Assembly (NCBI GenBank): GCA_025060135.1
Contig: JANXCY010000006.1
Coordinates: forward strand, 32,607-96,606
Length of the DNA stretch: 64,000 bases
Source: Anaerolineae bacterium
Lineage (GTDB): Bacteria; Chloroflexota; Anaerolineae; B4-G1; DUEL01
Direction: 5' to 3'
This document shows positions 19,944-28,820 of the stretch, in pieces (position 1 is the first letter of the stretch; every line of letters begins with the position of its first letter). The notes under the pieces are model-generated. The model did not search any database. It had not been told where the DNA came from and saw nothing but the letters and a program-made list of their open reading frames with translations. Position numbers and translations under genes: made by a program.

Positions 19944-20600
19944 ATGAGCAAACTTCCACTGATCACTATGACCGATCCCCGTTCACCGGTCGCGGAGGCC
20001 TATCGGACACTGCGGACCAACCTGACATTCGCGGGCCTGGACCAGCCCATTGAGAAACTGGTGATCACTTCTCCGGCTCCCGATCGGGAGAAGTCCATCG
20101 CAGCGGCGAACCTGGCCGTGACGATGGCCCAGGGCGAGCGCCGAACCATTCTGGTGGACGCTGACCTGCGTCGGCCGGTCCTCCACGAAATTTTCGGTGT
20201 TTCCAGCGAGCGCGGCCTGACGACGATGTTCGTGGACCCTCAGGCGCGGGCCGATCCCCCGCTGGTAGAGGTCGGAGTGGAGAACCTCTGGTTGCTTCCC
20301 AGCGGGCCATTGCCCCCCAATCCCGCCGACCTGCTGGGCTCCCGTCGGATGGGAGAAATCATCGCCGCCCTCCACTCCCGGGCCGACATCCTCATCTTTG
20401 ACGTCCCACCCGTCCTGGTGGCCACCGACGCGGCGGTTCTGGGCATGAAGGTGGACGGGGTCCTGCTGGTCGTGGTCGCCGGTCGCACCCGCCGGGAGCA
20501 GGCCCGACAGGCCCAGGAACTGCTGGAACGGGCCCGGGTCCGCATCGTCGGCGCCGTGCTGACCGACGTGCCAGCCCTCATGGCTCGGCGGTATTACTAA
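19944..20600 (+). CDS. CpsD/CapB-like BY-kinase-family protein with degenerate Walker A
   Basis: SPVAEAYRTLRTNL, TILVDADLRRPVLHEIFG (Walker A'), DILIFDVPPVLVATDAAVLG; P-loop reads SPAPDREKSIAAANLA. Confidence 0.88.
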   Translation: MSKLPLITMTDPRSPVAEAYRTLRTNLTFAGLDQPIEKLVITSPAPDREKSIAAANLAVTMAQGERRTILVDADLRRPVLHEIFGVSSERGLTTMFVDPQARADPPLVEVGVENLWLLPSGPLPPNPADLLGSRRMGEIIAALHSRADILIFDVPPVLVATDAAVLGMKVDGVLLVVVAGRTRREQARQAQELLERARVRIVGAVLTDVPALMARRYY

Positions 20601-20644
20601 ACTGCATCGGCCATAAGACGCGGTAACACAAGGAAAAGAGCTCC

Positions 20645-21253
20645 ATGCGCGACTTCCGCGCAGCGGCAGAATGGAACTTCCTGTTTGTCGGCGTCGGCGG
20701 TCAGGGCGTGCTGACCGCCTCGGACATTGCCGCGCAGGTCGGGCTGGACCTGGGCTTAGAAGCCAAGAAATCGGAAGTGCATGGGTTTGCCCAGCGAGGC
20801 GGTGTGGTGGAAAGCCACGTCCGCTGGGGAAAGCGGGTCGGGGCTCCCATCGCTGAGCCGGGGACAGTGGACATCCTGGTAGCCTTTGAACTCCTGGAGG
20901 CCGTCCGCTGGATAGAATGGCTGCGGCCAGGCGGAAGCGTAGTTGTCAACCGCCAGAAGATTGCGCCAATGTCGGTAACTGTGGGCAACACAGTCTATCC
21001 GGAGGAGGCGGCCATCCTGGACGCGCTGCGTCGTCGGGCCGCGCGGGTGGTTCTGGTGGATGGGCTGAGCCTGGCCCGACAGGTCGGGACGATCCGTGCC
21101 GTCAACAGCGTCATCCTGGGCGCGCTTTCCGCTCTTCTGGAGACTCCGCCGGAAGTGTGGGAAGAGGCTATTATCCGGCGCGTCCCCCCGCGCTATGTGG
21201 AGGCCAACCAGGCTGCTTTCCGCCTGGGCCGGGAAGCCGCCCTGCATTCGTAA
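20645..21253 (+). CDS. iorB: Indolepyruvate:ferredoxin oxidoreductase beta subunit / 2-oxoacid oxidoreductase gamma-type
   Basis: VGVGGQGVLTASDIAAQ, KKSEVHGFAQRGGVVESHVRWG. Confidence 0.88.
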   Translation: MRDFRAAAEWNFLFVGVGGQGVLTASDIAAQVGLDLGLEAKKSEVHGFAQRGGVVESHVRWGKRVGAPIAEPGTVDILVAFELLEAVRWIEWLRPGGSVVVNRQKIAPMSVTVGNTVYPEEAAILDALRRRAARVVLVDGLSLARQVGTIRAVNSVILGALSALLETPPEVWEEAIIRRVPPRYVEANQAAFRLGREAALHS

Positions 21254-21317
21254 GAGCACGCCGGAAAATCCTGGCTCTCCGGGAATTTGCGGCCAGGTAA
21301 CGCCGATCGCCCGGCCG

Positions 21318-21431
21318 GTATCCCGGTATCGTCCGGGCCAACAAGCCTACGCTACGTTGGACGAGTTGCCGACTGGCGTAGCCGGTGGTCCCGTATCCCG
21401 GTATCGTCCGGGCCAACAAGCCTACGCTACG
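21318..21431. repeat. Two exact 39-bp direct repeats (21318-21356 and 21393-21431), 75-bp period
   Basis: gtatcccggtatcgtccgggccaacaagcctacgctacg twice. Confidence 0.9.
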
Positions 21432-21452
21432 GGGAACGCAGAGCGCTGTACC

Positions 21453-21470
21453 GCAGGCCGCCCGGCCTGC
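21453..21470. repeat. GCAGGCC-GCCC-GGCCTGC palindromic repeat unit
   Basis: Direct reading. Confidence 0.7.
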
Positions 21471-21675
21471 AACCCGTCGCCGAAACCCGCAGGCAGCCCT
21501 TTCTTTTCAGGCCACATCGGGTACAGCCCCGAGCCCTGGGTACCCTTTGTGGCCTTGGGGGTGAAAAATTCGGGGTTTGCAGCCACCTCCGGCCATCGCA
21601 AACCCCTCTTTTGTAACCGTAACTTCTGGACGCGATGGCTGTTATTATGTATATAACTCTGAAGCAGAGGTGGAC

Positions 21676-22581
21676 ATGAAGGCAGACCATTTGCTCATCG
21701 TCAACCCCGTTGCCGGACGGGGAGCCGGAGAGCGGGTCATCCCCATCATCATTCGGTTGCTCCGGGAGTATGGCCTCTCCTTTGATTGGGTGCGCACAGA
21801 GCGGCCCTGGCATGCCGCGGAACTGGCCCGCCAGGCAGTGAGGAGCGGCTACCAGAAAGTGATCGCCGTGGGCGGGGACGGGACATCCAACGAGGTCCTG
21901 AATGGGTTGATGACAGCCCGGGAGGCCGGGGAGGGCGAAGCCACCATGGGCGTACTCTGCGTCGGTACCGGCAACGACTTCGCCTACGGCATGGGCATCC
22001 CCCTGGACCTGGAGAAGGGGTGCGCAGCCCTGGCCCGGGGGCGCACCCGTCGCGTGGACGTGGGGCATGCCCGGGGCTTCCGCTACTTCGGCAACGGCAT
22101 CGGCATCGGCTTTGATGCGGCTGTGAACGTTGTCGCTTCCCGTCTCCGGCGGCTCCGGGGGTTCCTGGTGTACCTCATCGCTGTCCTGCGCACGCTCATC
22201 TTCTACTACCGCGCGCCGCTTACCCGAATAGAACTGGACGATAACACCCTGGAACAACCCGCGCTGATGATTTCGGTGATGAACGGGCGGCGGATGGGCG
22301 GCGGCTTCCTGATGACTCCTTTCTCTCGGCCCGACGATGGCCTCTTTGATCTCTGCATTGGGGGAAAGATGAATCAACTGGAGATGCTCTCCTTCGTCCC
22401 CCGCTTTATGAAGGGAACCCAAGTCGGCGATCCCCGGGTCACCATGGCCCGCTCCCGTCGGGTTCGGGTAACCGTTCAGGACGGAGCCCAGGTCGTCCAC
22501 GCCGACGGGGAGACCCTGACCCTGGAAGCGCGCGAACTGGACCTGGAGGTGATCCCCCAGAGCCTGAGCGTGATTGTGTAA
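21676..22581 (+). CDS. Diacylglycerol/lipid kinase-family protein
   Basis: LLIVNPVAGRGAG, IAVGGDGTSNEVLNGL, VGTGNDFAYGMGI. Confidence 0.92.
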   Translation: MKADHLLIVNPVAGRGAGERVIPIIIRLLREYGLSFDWVRTERPWHAAELARQAVRSGYQKVIAVGGDGTSNEVLNGLMTAREAGEGEATMGVLCVGTGNDFAYGMGIPLDLEKGCAALARGRTRRVDVGHARGFRYFGNGIGIGFDAAVNVVASRLRRLRGFLVYLIAVLRTLIFYYRAPLTRIELDDNTLEQPALMISVMNGRRMGGGFLMTPFSRPDDGLFDLCIGGKMNQLEMLSFVPRFMKGTQVGDPRVTMARSRRVRVTVQDGAQVVHADGETLTLEARELDLEVIPQSLSVIV

Positions 22582-22616
22582 TCTTCGCCCATGGGAGAGC
22601 ATTGGGGAGATAACCA

Positions 22617-23414
22617 ATGGCCCGACCGTTTCTTCAAGGCCGTGTCGCGCTGGTAACCGGTGCTTCCAGTGGCATCGGACGAGCCACCGCGCTGCTGCTG
22701 GCACGGGCAGGAGCCTACCTGGCACTGGTGGCCCGCCGCGAAGACCTGCTCCGGGAGGTCGCTGGGGAAATGGAGAGAATGGGACAGGAGGCCTTGGTCC
22801 TCCCCGCCGACGTCACCCGGCCGGAGGAAATGGCGCGCGCGGCCGAGCAGACCATTGCTCGCTGGGGGCGGATAGACGTCCTGGTGGCCTGCGCTGGTGC
22901 CTATATCCGCGCCCCCGTTCTCCAGATGACCATCGCCGACGTGGAGCAGTCGATGGCGGTGAACTTCTACGGCGTCCTCCACGCCGTCCAGGCCGTCCTC
23001 CCCCATATGGTAGCCCAAAAGAGCGGCCACATCGTCATCGTCTCTTCCGCCGACGGCAAAAAGGGCATCCCACCGGACGGCCCCTATGTGGCGGCGAAAT
23101 TCGCTGTCACCGGCCTAGGCGACATCCTGCGGCAGGAACTGCGGCCCTACGGTATCGCCGTTACCACCATCTTCCCCGGACGGGTGGATACGCCGATGAT
23201 CGCCCACCTACGGGTGCCCTGGATTTCGGCCAAAATCCCACCGGAGACAGTAGCGCGAGCCGTTCTGCGCGCCCTGCGCCGCCGCTCTCCGGAGATCATC
23301 CTCCCCTTCCAAGTCCGTCTGTTCGTCTACCTTAGTGCCCTTTTTCCTTCCTTGGGCGACTGGTTCACCCGCCAGTTTCATCTGGAAGGATGGGAACAAC
23401 CTGGCAGATCATAA
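22617..23414 (+). CDS. Short-chain dehydrogenase/reductase (SDR)
   Basis: ALVTGASSGIGRATAL; IVIVSSADGKKGIPPDGPYVAAKFAVTGL (YxxxK). Confidence 0.93.
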   Translation: MARPFLQGRVALVTGASSGIGRATALLLARAGAYLALVARREDLLREVAGEMERMGQEALVLPADVTRPEEMARAAEQTIARWGRIDVLVACAGAYIRAPVLQMTIADVEQSMAVNFYGVLHAVQAVLPHMVAQKSGHIVIVSSADGKKGIPPDGPYVAAKFAVTGLGDILRQELRPYGIAVTTIFPGRVDTPMIAHLRVPWISAKIPPETVARAVLRALRRRSPEIILPFQVRLFVYLSALFPSLGDWFTRQFHLEGWEQPGRS

Positions 23415-23423
23415 GGGGGGCTG

Positions 23424-24914
23424 ATGAGTCTGCTGACTTGTCCTGCGGTACATCCCTGGCTGCGGCGGGGAATCGGGGTCGCCTTCGTGCCCGGCCTCTC
23501 TATGACTGCCATGCTGGAGGAAGTGGTGGAGCGGCTGCTGGCCCGCTTCCGGGCACGAGGAGACGTGATTCAATCCGCCCCCGACCACCAGACCGACCTT
23601 CTCCTGACAACGGCGCCCTTTGCCGAACCGCTCGGCTGGCGACAGTCGCTGCTCCTCACCGCCCGGCGTCGCTTCCGCCTCTCCCGGACGCCCACAGTGG
23701 TTACCCTGGTCCATGCGACCCGGCGGAAATTCCGCTACTTCCTGGACCACTTCCGGCAGGCGCTCTCCCGCCCCGAGCCGGACCCGGTGGATTTTGCCTT
23801 TCCTGGACTGGCTCCGGAGGCCTGGCGCGTGCTGGTGGAGCAAGGACGGCGTGGCGGCCCCCTCCTGGCGCTGGAACGAATGGTTCAGGCCCAGGCCAAA
23901 TGCCTGCGCGTCCTCCTGTTCGTGGGAGACGAATCCCCACAGGTCGCCTATGCCTTTGACCTGGTCGGGGCTTATCCCTGCTGTCGGGCCCCGGAGCCCG
24001 ACCAGTTTTATGACGACCTGATCCTGCGAATGGTAACCGCGGTCAGCGTGGAAGCAGTAACCCACCACACGCCGGTGGAGCCACCCATCGCGCGTCCGGT
24101 CTGGGAGGCGCTGGAAACGCCCGCTGCCATGGCAGAGGCAGCCCGAGAACTGAGCCATCGGGATTTCTTTACCGAGATGGTCCGCATCGCCGACCTGGTC
24201 CACGTCCCCGCCGTTTCCGACGCCGTGGCGAAACAATACAGCGAGGGGTGCTTTGCCACCTGGGACCCCCACCTGGGTGCCCTGGTCACCACGGTTACCG
24301 GGAGCGCGCGCCCAGTGGATAAGCGCCAGGTTACCGAAGACGACCTGGCGGTCATCGTGGGCGTCCGGCCCGACCGAAAGGGAGCATTCTACCGGCCAGT
24401 GGAGGGGAAACGCAACGACCCGCCCTCCTCCGAGGCGTTGGAAATGTTCGCGATGGATGGGCCGTTGCCCCAGATTCGTTGGGAGACCCCGGAGGGAATC
24501 ACAGAAGTACCAGTGGCTCGCTCCAAACTACACGGCCATCGGGGAATCGCTGCCTACGACCCTCGGTACGTGGAGTACGTCCCCGTGGCCTACTCCTACC
24601 AGTGCTATCCGGTCTCCTGCGGGACGAGCGCCCAAGCAGAAGGAATTGTGGAAGCCTTCAGCCGGGCCGAGAGCCTGCGGAATCCAGATGACCCCCGCGC
24701 GGTGGCATTCACCATCCTGCCTGGTCACGGCGTCTTCCTGGTAGAGAAATGGCTGCCGGGGAAAGCGCCTTTCCAGGCCATCTGGGAGTTCATAGACGCA
24801 GGGTACCTGCAGATCGATCGTTTCGTCCCCCAGGGCCCCCTGGAGTACCTCCCTGACCCGATGGGCCGGATGCATGTCCAGGCAGAAGACCCCCTGGAAT
24901 GGTTGCAGGAGTAG
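23424..24914 (+). CDS. Hypothetical protein, no family recognised
   Basis: 496-aa ORF, 9 bp after the SDR stop, codon bias consistent with coding. Confidence 0.75.
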   Translation: MSLLTCPAVHPWLRRGIGVAFVPGLSMTAMLEEVVERLLARFRARGDVIQSAPDHQTDLLLTTAPFAEPLGWRQSLLLTARRRFRLSRTPTVVTLVHATRRKFRYFLDHFRQALSRPEPDPVDFAFPGLAPEAWRVLVEQGRRGGPLLALERMVQAQAKCLRVLLFVGDESPQVAYAFDLVGAYPCCRAPEPDQFYDDLILRMVTAVSVEAVTHHTPVEPPIARPVWEALETPAAMAEAARELSHRDFFTEMVRIADLVHVPAVSDAVAKQYSEGCFATWDPHLGALVTTVTGSARPVDKRQVTEDDLAVIVGVRPDRKGAFYRPVEGKRNDPPSSEALEMFAMDGPLPQIRWETPEGITEVPVARSKLHGHRGIAAYDPRYVEYVPVAYSYQCYPVSCGTSAQAEGIVEAFSRAESLRNPDDPRAVAFTILPGHGVFLVEKWLPGKAPFQAIWEFIDAGYLQIDRFVPQGPLEYLPDPMGRMHVQAEDPLEWLQE

Positions 24915-25042
24915 AGAACAGGCCGCGAATGGCCAGGCCATCCACCGCCCATTGCCCTTTCAGAGAGAAAAGGGAACTCCACCTACCACTCAGACGTCAT
25001 AAATTTTAGCCATCGGCTGAGTTCTTGGAGGAGGTGGGCCCT

Positions 25043-26983
25043 ATGGGAGACATCTTCAGAACCCTGGAGAAGAGCCCCCGATCCGGGTTGACGATTCTCG
25101 CCCTCCTGAGCGCCGGCCTGATGGTCCTGGCGCTGTGCATCCTTGGCGCGGCCATCCTGACCAGCCGGTATGGATGGTTTCCCACCCCCGCGCCGGCCCC
25201 GGCAACTCCCGTCATCCGCCTGACGCCAGAGAACGGCGCCCCCGGCACCTCTATCACCGTGAGTGGCGAAGGCTGGAAGCCGGGAGACACCGTTTTTGTC
25301 GGTCTGGAACGCCCGGACAGAGGACGAACCCCGCTGGCCTCTGCCGCCGTGGGGACGGACGGTCGGTTCACGGCGGTATTCGCAGTGCCCGCCGATGCGG
25401 GAACCGGTGAGCGCGTCCTCTCCGTAGCCGCCTGGTCGTCCACGACCGGCGCTACGGCCAAAGCCGCCCTCTCCATCATCGTGACTGAAACCCCCACCCC
25501 GACCCCGATGCCCACCCACACTGCAACGCCCATCCCCTCCCCGGAACCTACCGCGACAGCCATCCCGGCCCCGCGACCGACCCCAACGGCCTCCCCAAGG
25601 CCGACCCCCCGGCCTACGACCCCGGCTGCCGCCTGGCTTGGAGAGTACTTCACCAACATCTCCCTGAGCGGCCTTCCGGCCTTCGTGCGAAACGATGCGG
25701 AGATCAACTTCACCTGGGGACAGGGTGCGCCCGCCCAGGGGTTCCCGGCCGATAACTTCTCCGTCCGCTGGAATCGCACGGTCCGCTTTGAAGAAGGATT
25801 ATACCGATTCCACGTCCTGGTGGATGATGGGGTACGCCTGTATGTGGACAACGCGCTGGTGATTGATGCCTGGCAGGACGGGAGCCGACGGGAAATTACC
25901 GGAGACCGGAAGATGACCGCCGGGTCCCATACCCTGCGAGTGGAATACTATGAACGGGGCGGCGACGCGGTGATCCAAGTCTGGTGGGAGAAACTGACCG
26001 CCTACCCGGACTGGAAGGGGGAATACTGGCCCAACCGGACCCTGAGCGGCTCCCCGGTACTGGTCCGTAACGATGAGAACATCTCGTTCAACTGGGGGAC
26101 CGGTTCGCCTGCGGCCAACCTCCCCGCCAACGGTTTTTCGGCCCGCTGGACCCGTACCCTCTTCTTGGAAGGAGCCACCTACCGGTTCCACGTCATCGTG
26201 GACGACGGAGCGCGCCTGTGGGTGGACGACCAGTTACTCATCAACTCCTGGCACGACGGCAGTGCCCGGGAAATCACAGCGGACATGGCTCTGGTACAAG
26301 GAACCCATAGCCTTCGGGTAGAATATTATGAGAACACCGGAGATGCGCGCATCCAGGTGTGGTGGGAAAAAGTAACACCTTCGTTTCCGAACTGGAAAGG
26401 GGAATACTGGTCCAATCCCCATCTGAGCGGGAACCCCGCGCTGGTTCGCAACGACCTATCGCTGGACTTTGATTGGGGCAGTGGTTCGCCCGCCGCAGGG
26501 CTGCCTCCGGATAACTTCTCCGCCCGGTGGACCCGGCAGATCACCTTTGAGCCGGCCCGCTATCGCCTGCACGCCCAGGCTGACGATGGAGTCCGCATCT
26601 ACGTGGACGACACGCGGGTAGTGGACGAGTGGCACCCCAGCGATGGCAGCCGGGTCTACACGGTGGACCTGCTGCTGACCGGCACCCGACGGCTGACGGT
26701 GGAATATTACGAGGGAGCGGGCAGGGCCCTCATCAAGTTCTGGTGGCAACGGATCGGAGACTGGCCGACACCGACGCCAACCCCCACGCCCACAGCCACC
26801 CGCACACCCACGGCGACACCCACTGGCACGCCGACGGCGACGCCCACGCGCACGCCGACGCCGAGCCCGACTCCCACGGGGACCCCGACCGCCACGCCCA
26901 CGCCGAGCCCGACACCCACCAGCACGCCCACTACCCCACCGACGACGCCGACCCCGGAGCCCTCGCCGACGGCAACGCCCTAA
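25043..26983 (+). CDS. Membrane-anchored surface protein with Ig-like region, three tandem PA14 domains and a long Thr-Pro tail
   Basis: Three copies of W.GEY..N..LSG.P.LVRND..I.F.WG.G.PA...P..NFS.RW.R...F....YRFH...DDG.R..VDD....D.W; TM near N terminus. Confidence 0.88.
   Translation: MGDIFRTLEKSPRSGLTILALLSAGLMVLALCILGAAILTSRYGWFPTPAPAPATPVIRLTPENGAPGTSITVSGEGWKPGDTVFVGLERPDRGRTPLASAAVGTDGRFTAVFAVPADAGTGERVLSVAAWSSTTGATAKAALSIIVTETPTPTPMPTHTATPIPSPEPTATAIPAPRPTPTASPRPTPRPTTPAAAWLGEYFTNISLSGLPAFVRNDAEINFTWGQGAPAQGFPADNFSVRWNRTVRFEEGLYRFHVLVDDGVRLYVDNALVIDAWQDGSRREITGDRKMTAGSHTLRVEYYERGGDAVIQVWWEKLTAYPDWKGEYWPNRTLSGSPVLVRNDENISFNWGTGSPAANLPANGFSARWTRTLFLEGATYRFHVIVDDGARLWVDDQLLINSWHDGSAREITADMALVQGTHSLRVEYYENTGDARIQVWWEKVTPSFPNWKGEYWSNPHLSGNPALVRNDLSLDFDWGSGSPAAGLPPDNFSARWTRQITFEPARYRLHAQADDGVRIYVDDTRVVDEWHPSDGSRVYTVDLLLTGTRRLTVEYYEGAGRALIKFWWQRIGDWPTPTPTPTPTATRTPTATPTGTPTATPTRTPTPSPTPTGTPTATPTPSPTPTSTPTTPPTTPTPEPSPTATP
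25634..26755 (+). repeat. Three tandem PA14-encoding repeats of roughly 370 bp
   Basis: Approximate units 25634-26000, 26010-26375, 26390-26755, read from the translation. Confidence 0.8.
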
Positions 26984-27002
26984 TCCCAAAGCCCAAAGAA
27001 AA

Positions 27003-27115
27003 GCGGGGGGGGGGGGGGGGGGGGGGGGCCCCCCCCCCCCCGCGCCCCCCCCGGCGCCCCCGCCCCCGCCACCCCCCAACCCCCCACCCCCACCCCCCCG
27101 GGGGGGGGGGGGGGC
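27003..27115. other. Nearly pure G/C homopolymer block, probable artefact or gap-fill
   Basis: About 20+ G followed by C-only runs and a terminal G run; almost no A/T in a genome that otherwise has normal complexity. Confidence 0.8.
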
Positions 27116-27149
27116 TTTGCCGCCCGCCCTCCGCTTCAGGCCACCGGGT

Positions 27150-27171
27150 CCAGGCTAACAGCCTGGGCTAC
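27150..27171. repeat. Palindromic repeat CCAGGCT-AAC-AGCCTGG-GCTAC
   Basis: Direct reading. Confidence 0.55.
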
Positions 27172-27274
27172 GTGGCGCAACGCCAATCCATCGGGCCAAC
27201 CGCCGTGCCAAGCGAACCGTTCACGTCGGGCCAGCAGGCTCTTTCTGCCACACAAACGACACGGGCCCGCTGCA

Positions 27275-28570
27275 TCAGCACTCCCTCTGCCCTCGCCGCC
27301 CATGGGCCAGGGCCATCCCAATCCACCCTCCCAGGAATCCCAGAAGACCGATAACGACGATTCCCGCCACCTGGGCAATCATCTGGCCGGGGCCATCGCC
27401 GAGGAAGCCCGGGGCTACAAAGAAGCCACTGACTCCCTGTCCGATCACTGTGCGGTAGACCTCGGCGCCCACACCATTCCAACCCTGCCCCCAGCGCCCA
27501 TCGGCGAAGAGAGCAACCGCCAGCAGTCCCCACAGTCCGGGGAGAACGGCTGTGGCCACTGCCGCGCTTCCGTCGGCCAGCCGCAGCACCCGGTCTACCA
27601 GATAGACTCCCAGTGGGACCAGCAGTCCGGCTACGCCGCCGACCACCAGCGCGGCCCAGGGGGGAAGGAACGGCGCCCCGGCGGAGATGGCGACCAATCC
27701 TCCAGCCGCGCCGCGCGCCCCCATCAGAGGGTCGCCGTGTCCCAGAGCCAGCCAGCAGTACAGAAGAGCCGTCAACGTTGCCCCGGCAATCGCCAGCAGG
27801 CCATTCACGGCCATCGCCCCGGCATCCAGGCGGGCTCCTTCGGCGTGCAGAGGGACATTCAGCGACCAGCCCAGCCAGCCAACGGCGGCAAGGAGGGCAC
27901 CCAGGTTGGCCAGCAAGGGGAAGTGGGCTGGGGGCATCTCGGCGGGCCCTTCCTGGGGAGGGGTCCGTCCCAGCGCGAGCAGCCCGCCCCAGGCCACCAT
28001 CCCGCCCAGCAGGTAGACGACTCCGCTGCCGGCGTAGTCCACTGTTCCGTGGCCGCGCGCCAACGTCTGGCCCAGGGAGGCCAACCACCCTCCACCCCAT
28101 ACCCAGCAGGCCGCCAGGGGAAAAACGAACGCCGCCGTTGCCAGACCCACCAGGGCCACCCATCCGCCGCCTGCCCGTCCGAAAAGGGCCAGCATCGGAA
28201 TCAGGACTGCCGTTGCAACCATCGGCAGGTAGGCCATAAAAAGAGCCAGTATCTGAGAAGCCTCCGCCGGACTGCCCAGGAAGAACCCTTTCAGCCCGAT
28301 GACCCCCCATCCCAGGCCCCGAACCCGGTCCAGGGGCGACCAGATGCTATCCAGCGCTTCCAGGCCGGGCCGATCCGAGAAGACCGCCGCGCCCCCCAGG
28401 TGGAACGCAAAGCCCGTGGCAAAGTAGCCCACCGTCGCCAGCGCCAGCACCAACACGCCGTACACCGCCGCCCGACGAGCCCGCTCCGGCTCCATCCCGC
28501 TCCACCCCAACAGGAAGAAACCGACCGGGAGCAAGTAACCCAGTGTCCATTGCATTCCGTTGTCGCCCAT
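27275..28570 (-). CDS. Ammonium transporter (Amt)-family protein lacking both pore histidines
   Basis: Amt-like motifs DYAGSGVVYLLGGMVAWGG, ARGAAGGLVAISAGAPFLPPWAALVVGGVAGLLV, LPGLWGLLAVALFADG; about 10-11 TM segments. Confidence 0.8.
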   Translation of the reverse strand: MGDNGMQWTLGYLLPVGFFLLGWSGMEPERARRAAVYGVLVLALATVGYFATGFAFHLGGAAVFSDRPGLEALDSIWSPLDRVRGLGWGVIGLKGFFLGSPAEASQILALFMAYLPMVATAVLIPMLALFGRAGGGWVALVGLATAAFVFPLAACWVWGGGWLASLGQTLARGHGTVDYAGSGVVYLLGGMVAWGGLLALGRTPPQEGPAEMPPAHFPLLANLGALLAAVGWLGWSLNVPLHAEGARLDAGAMAVNGLLAIAGATLTALLYCWLALGHGDPLMGARGAAGGLVAISAGAPFLPPWAALVVGGVAGLLVPLGVYLVDRVLRLADGSAAVATAVLPGLWGLLAVALFADGRWGQGWNGVGAEVYRTVIGQGVSGFFVAPGFLGDGPGQMIAQVAGIVVIGLLGFLGGWIGMALAHGRRGQREC

Positions 28571-28769
28571 AATCGGCTCCTACCCCATCTGGAGATCCTG
28601 CTCTGGATCGGTCCTGCCCCGGTCCGGGACTGATCAACGCCCCGGCCAAGGGCTGTTCAATTTCTGGATTGGATACCTTTTCCCGATCTGTGGGAAGGAT
28701 TAAGAAAATATTTCAATTTTATCCCGCTTGGCGAGATTATAGAAAAGCCCTGCCTCCACCGATGCCCGG

Positions 28770-28797
28770 TTGACGCGGGGCATTTTTGGGGTAAAAT
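28770..28797 (+). promoter_or_regulatory. Promoter TTGACG-N16-TAAAAT upstream of Mut7-C gene
   Basis: Direct reading in an AT-richer intergenic region. Confidence 0.6.
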
Positions 28798-28820
28798 GAG
28801 ATCCAGAGCCCCTTCCGCAG

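Noticed and set aside
21318-21431. Possible mini-CRISPR (two 39-bp repeats with 36-bp spacer)
   Set aside because: Only two units, no cas genes in the window, and the repeat belongs to the local dispersed intergenic repeat style.
26766-26980. ACGCC/CACGCC microsatellite region as a separate repeat element
   Set aside because: Encodes the in-frame Thr-Pro tail of the PA14 protein.
27003-27115. G-quadruplex/i-motif regulatory element
   Set aside because: Uninterrupted homopolymer composition with a second similar block elsewhere is better explained by a sequencing or assembly artefact.
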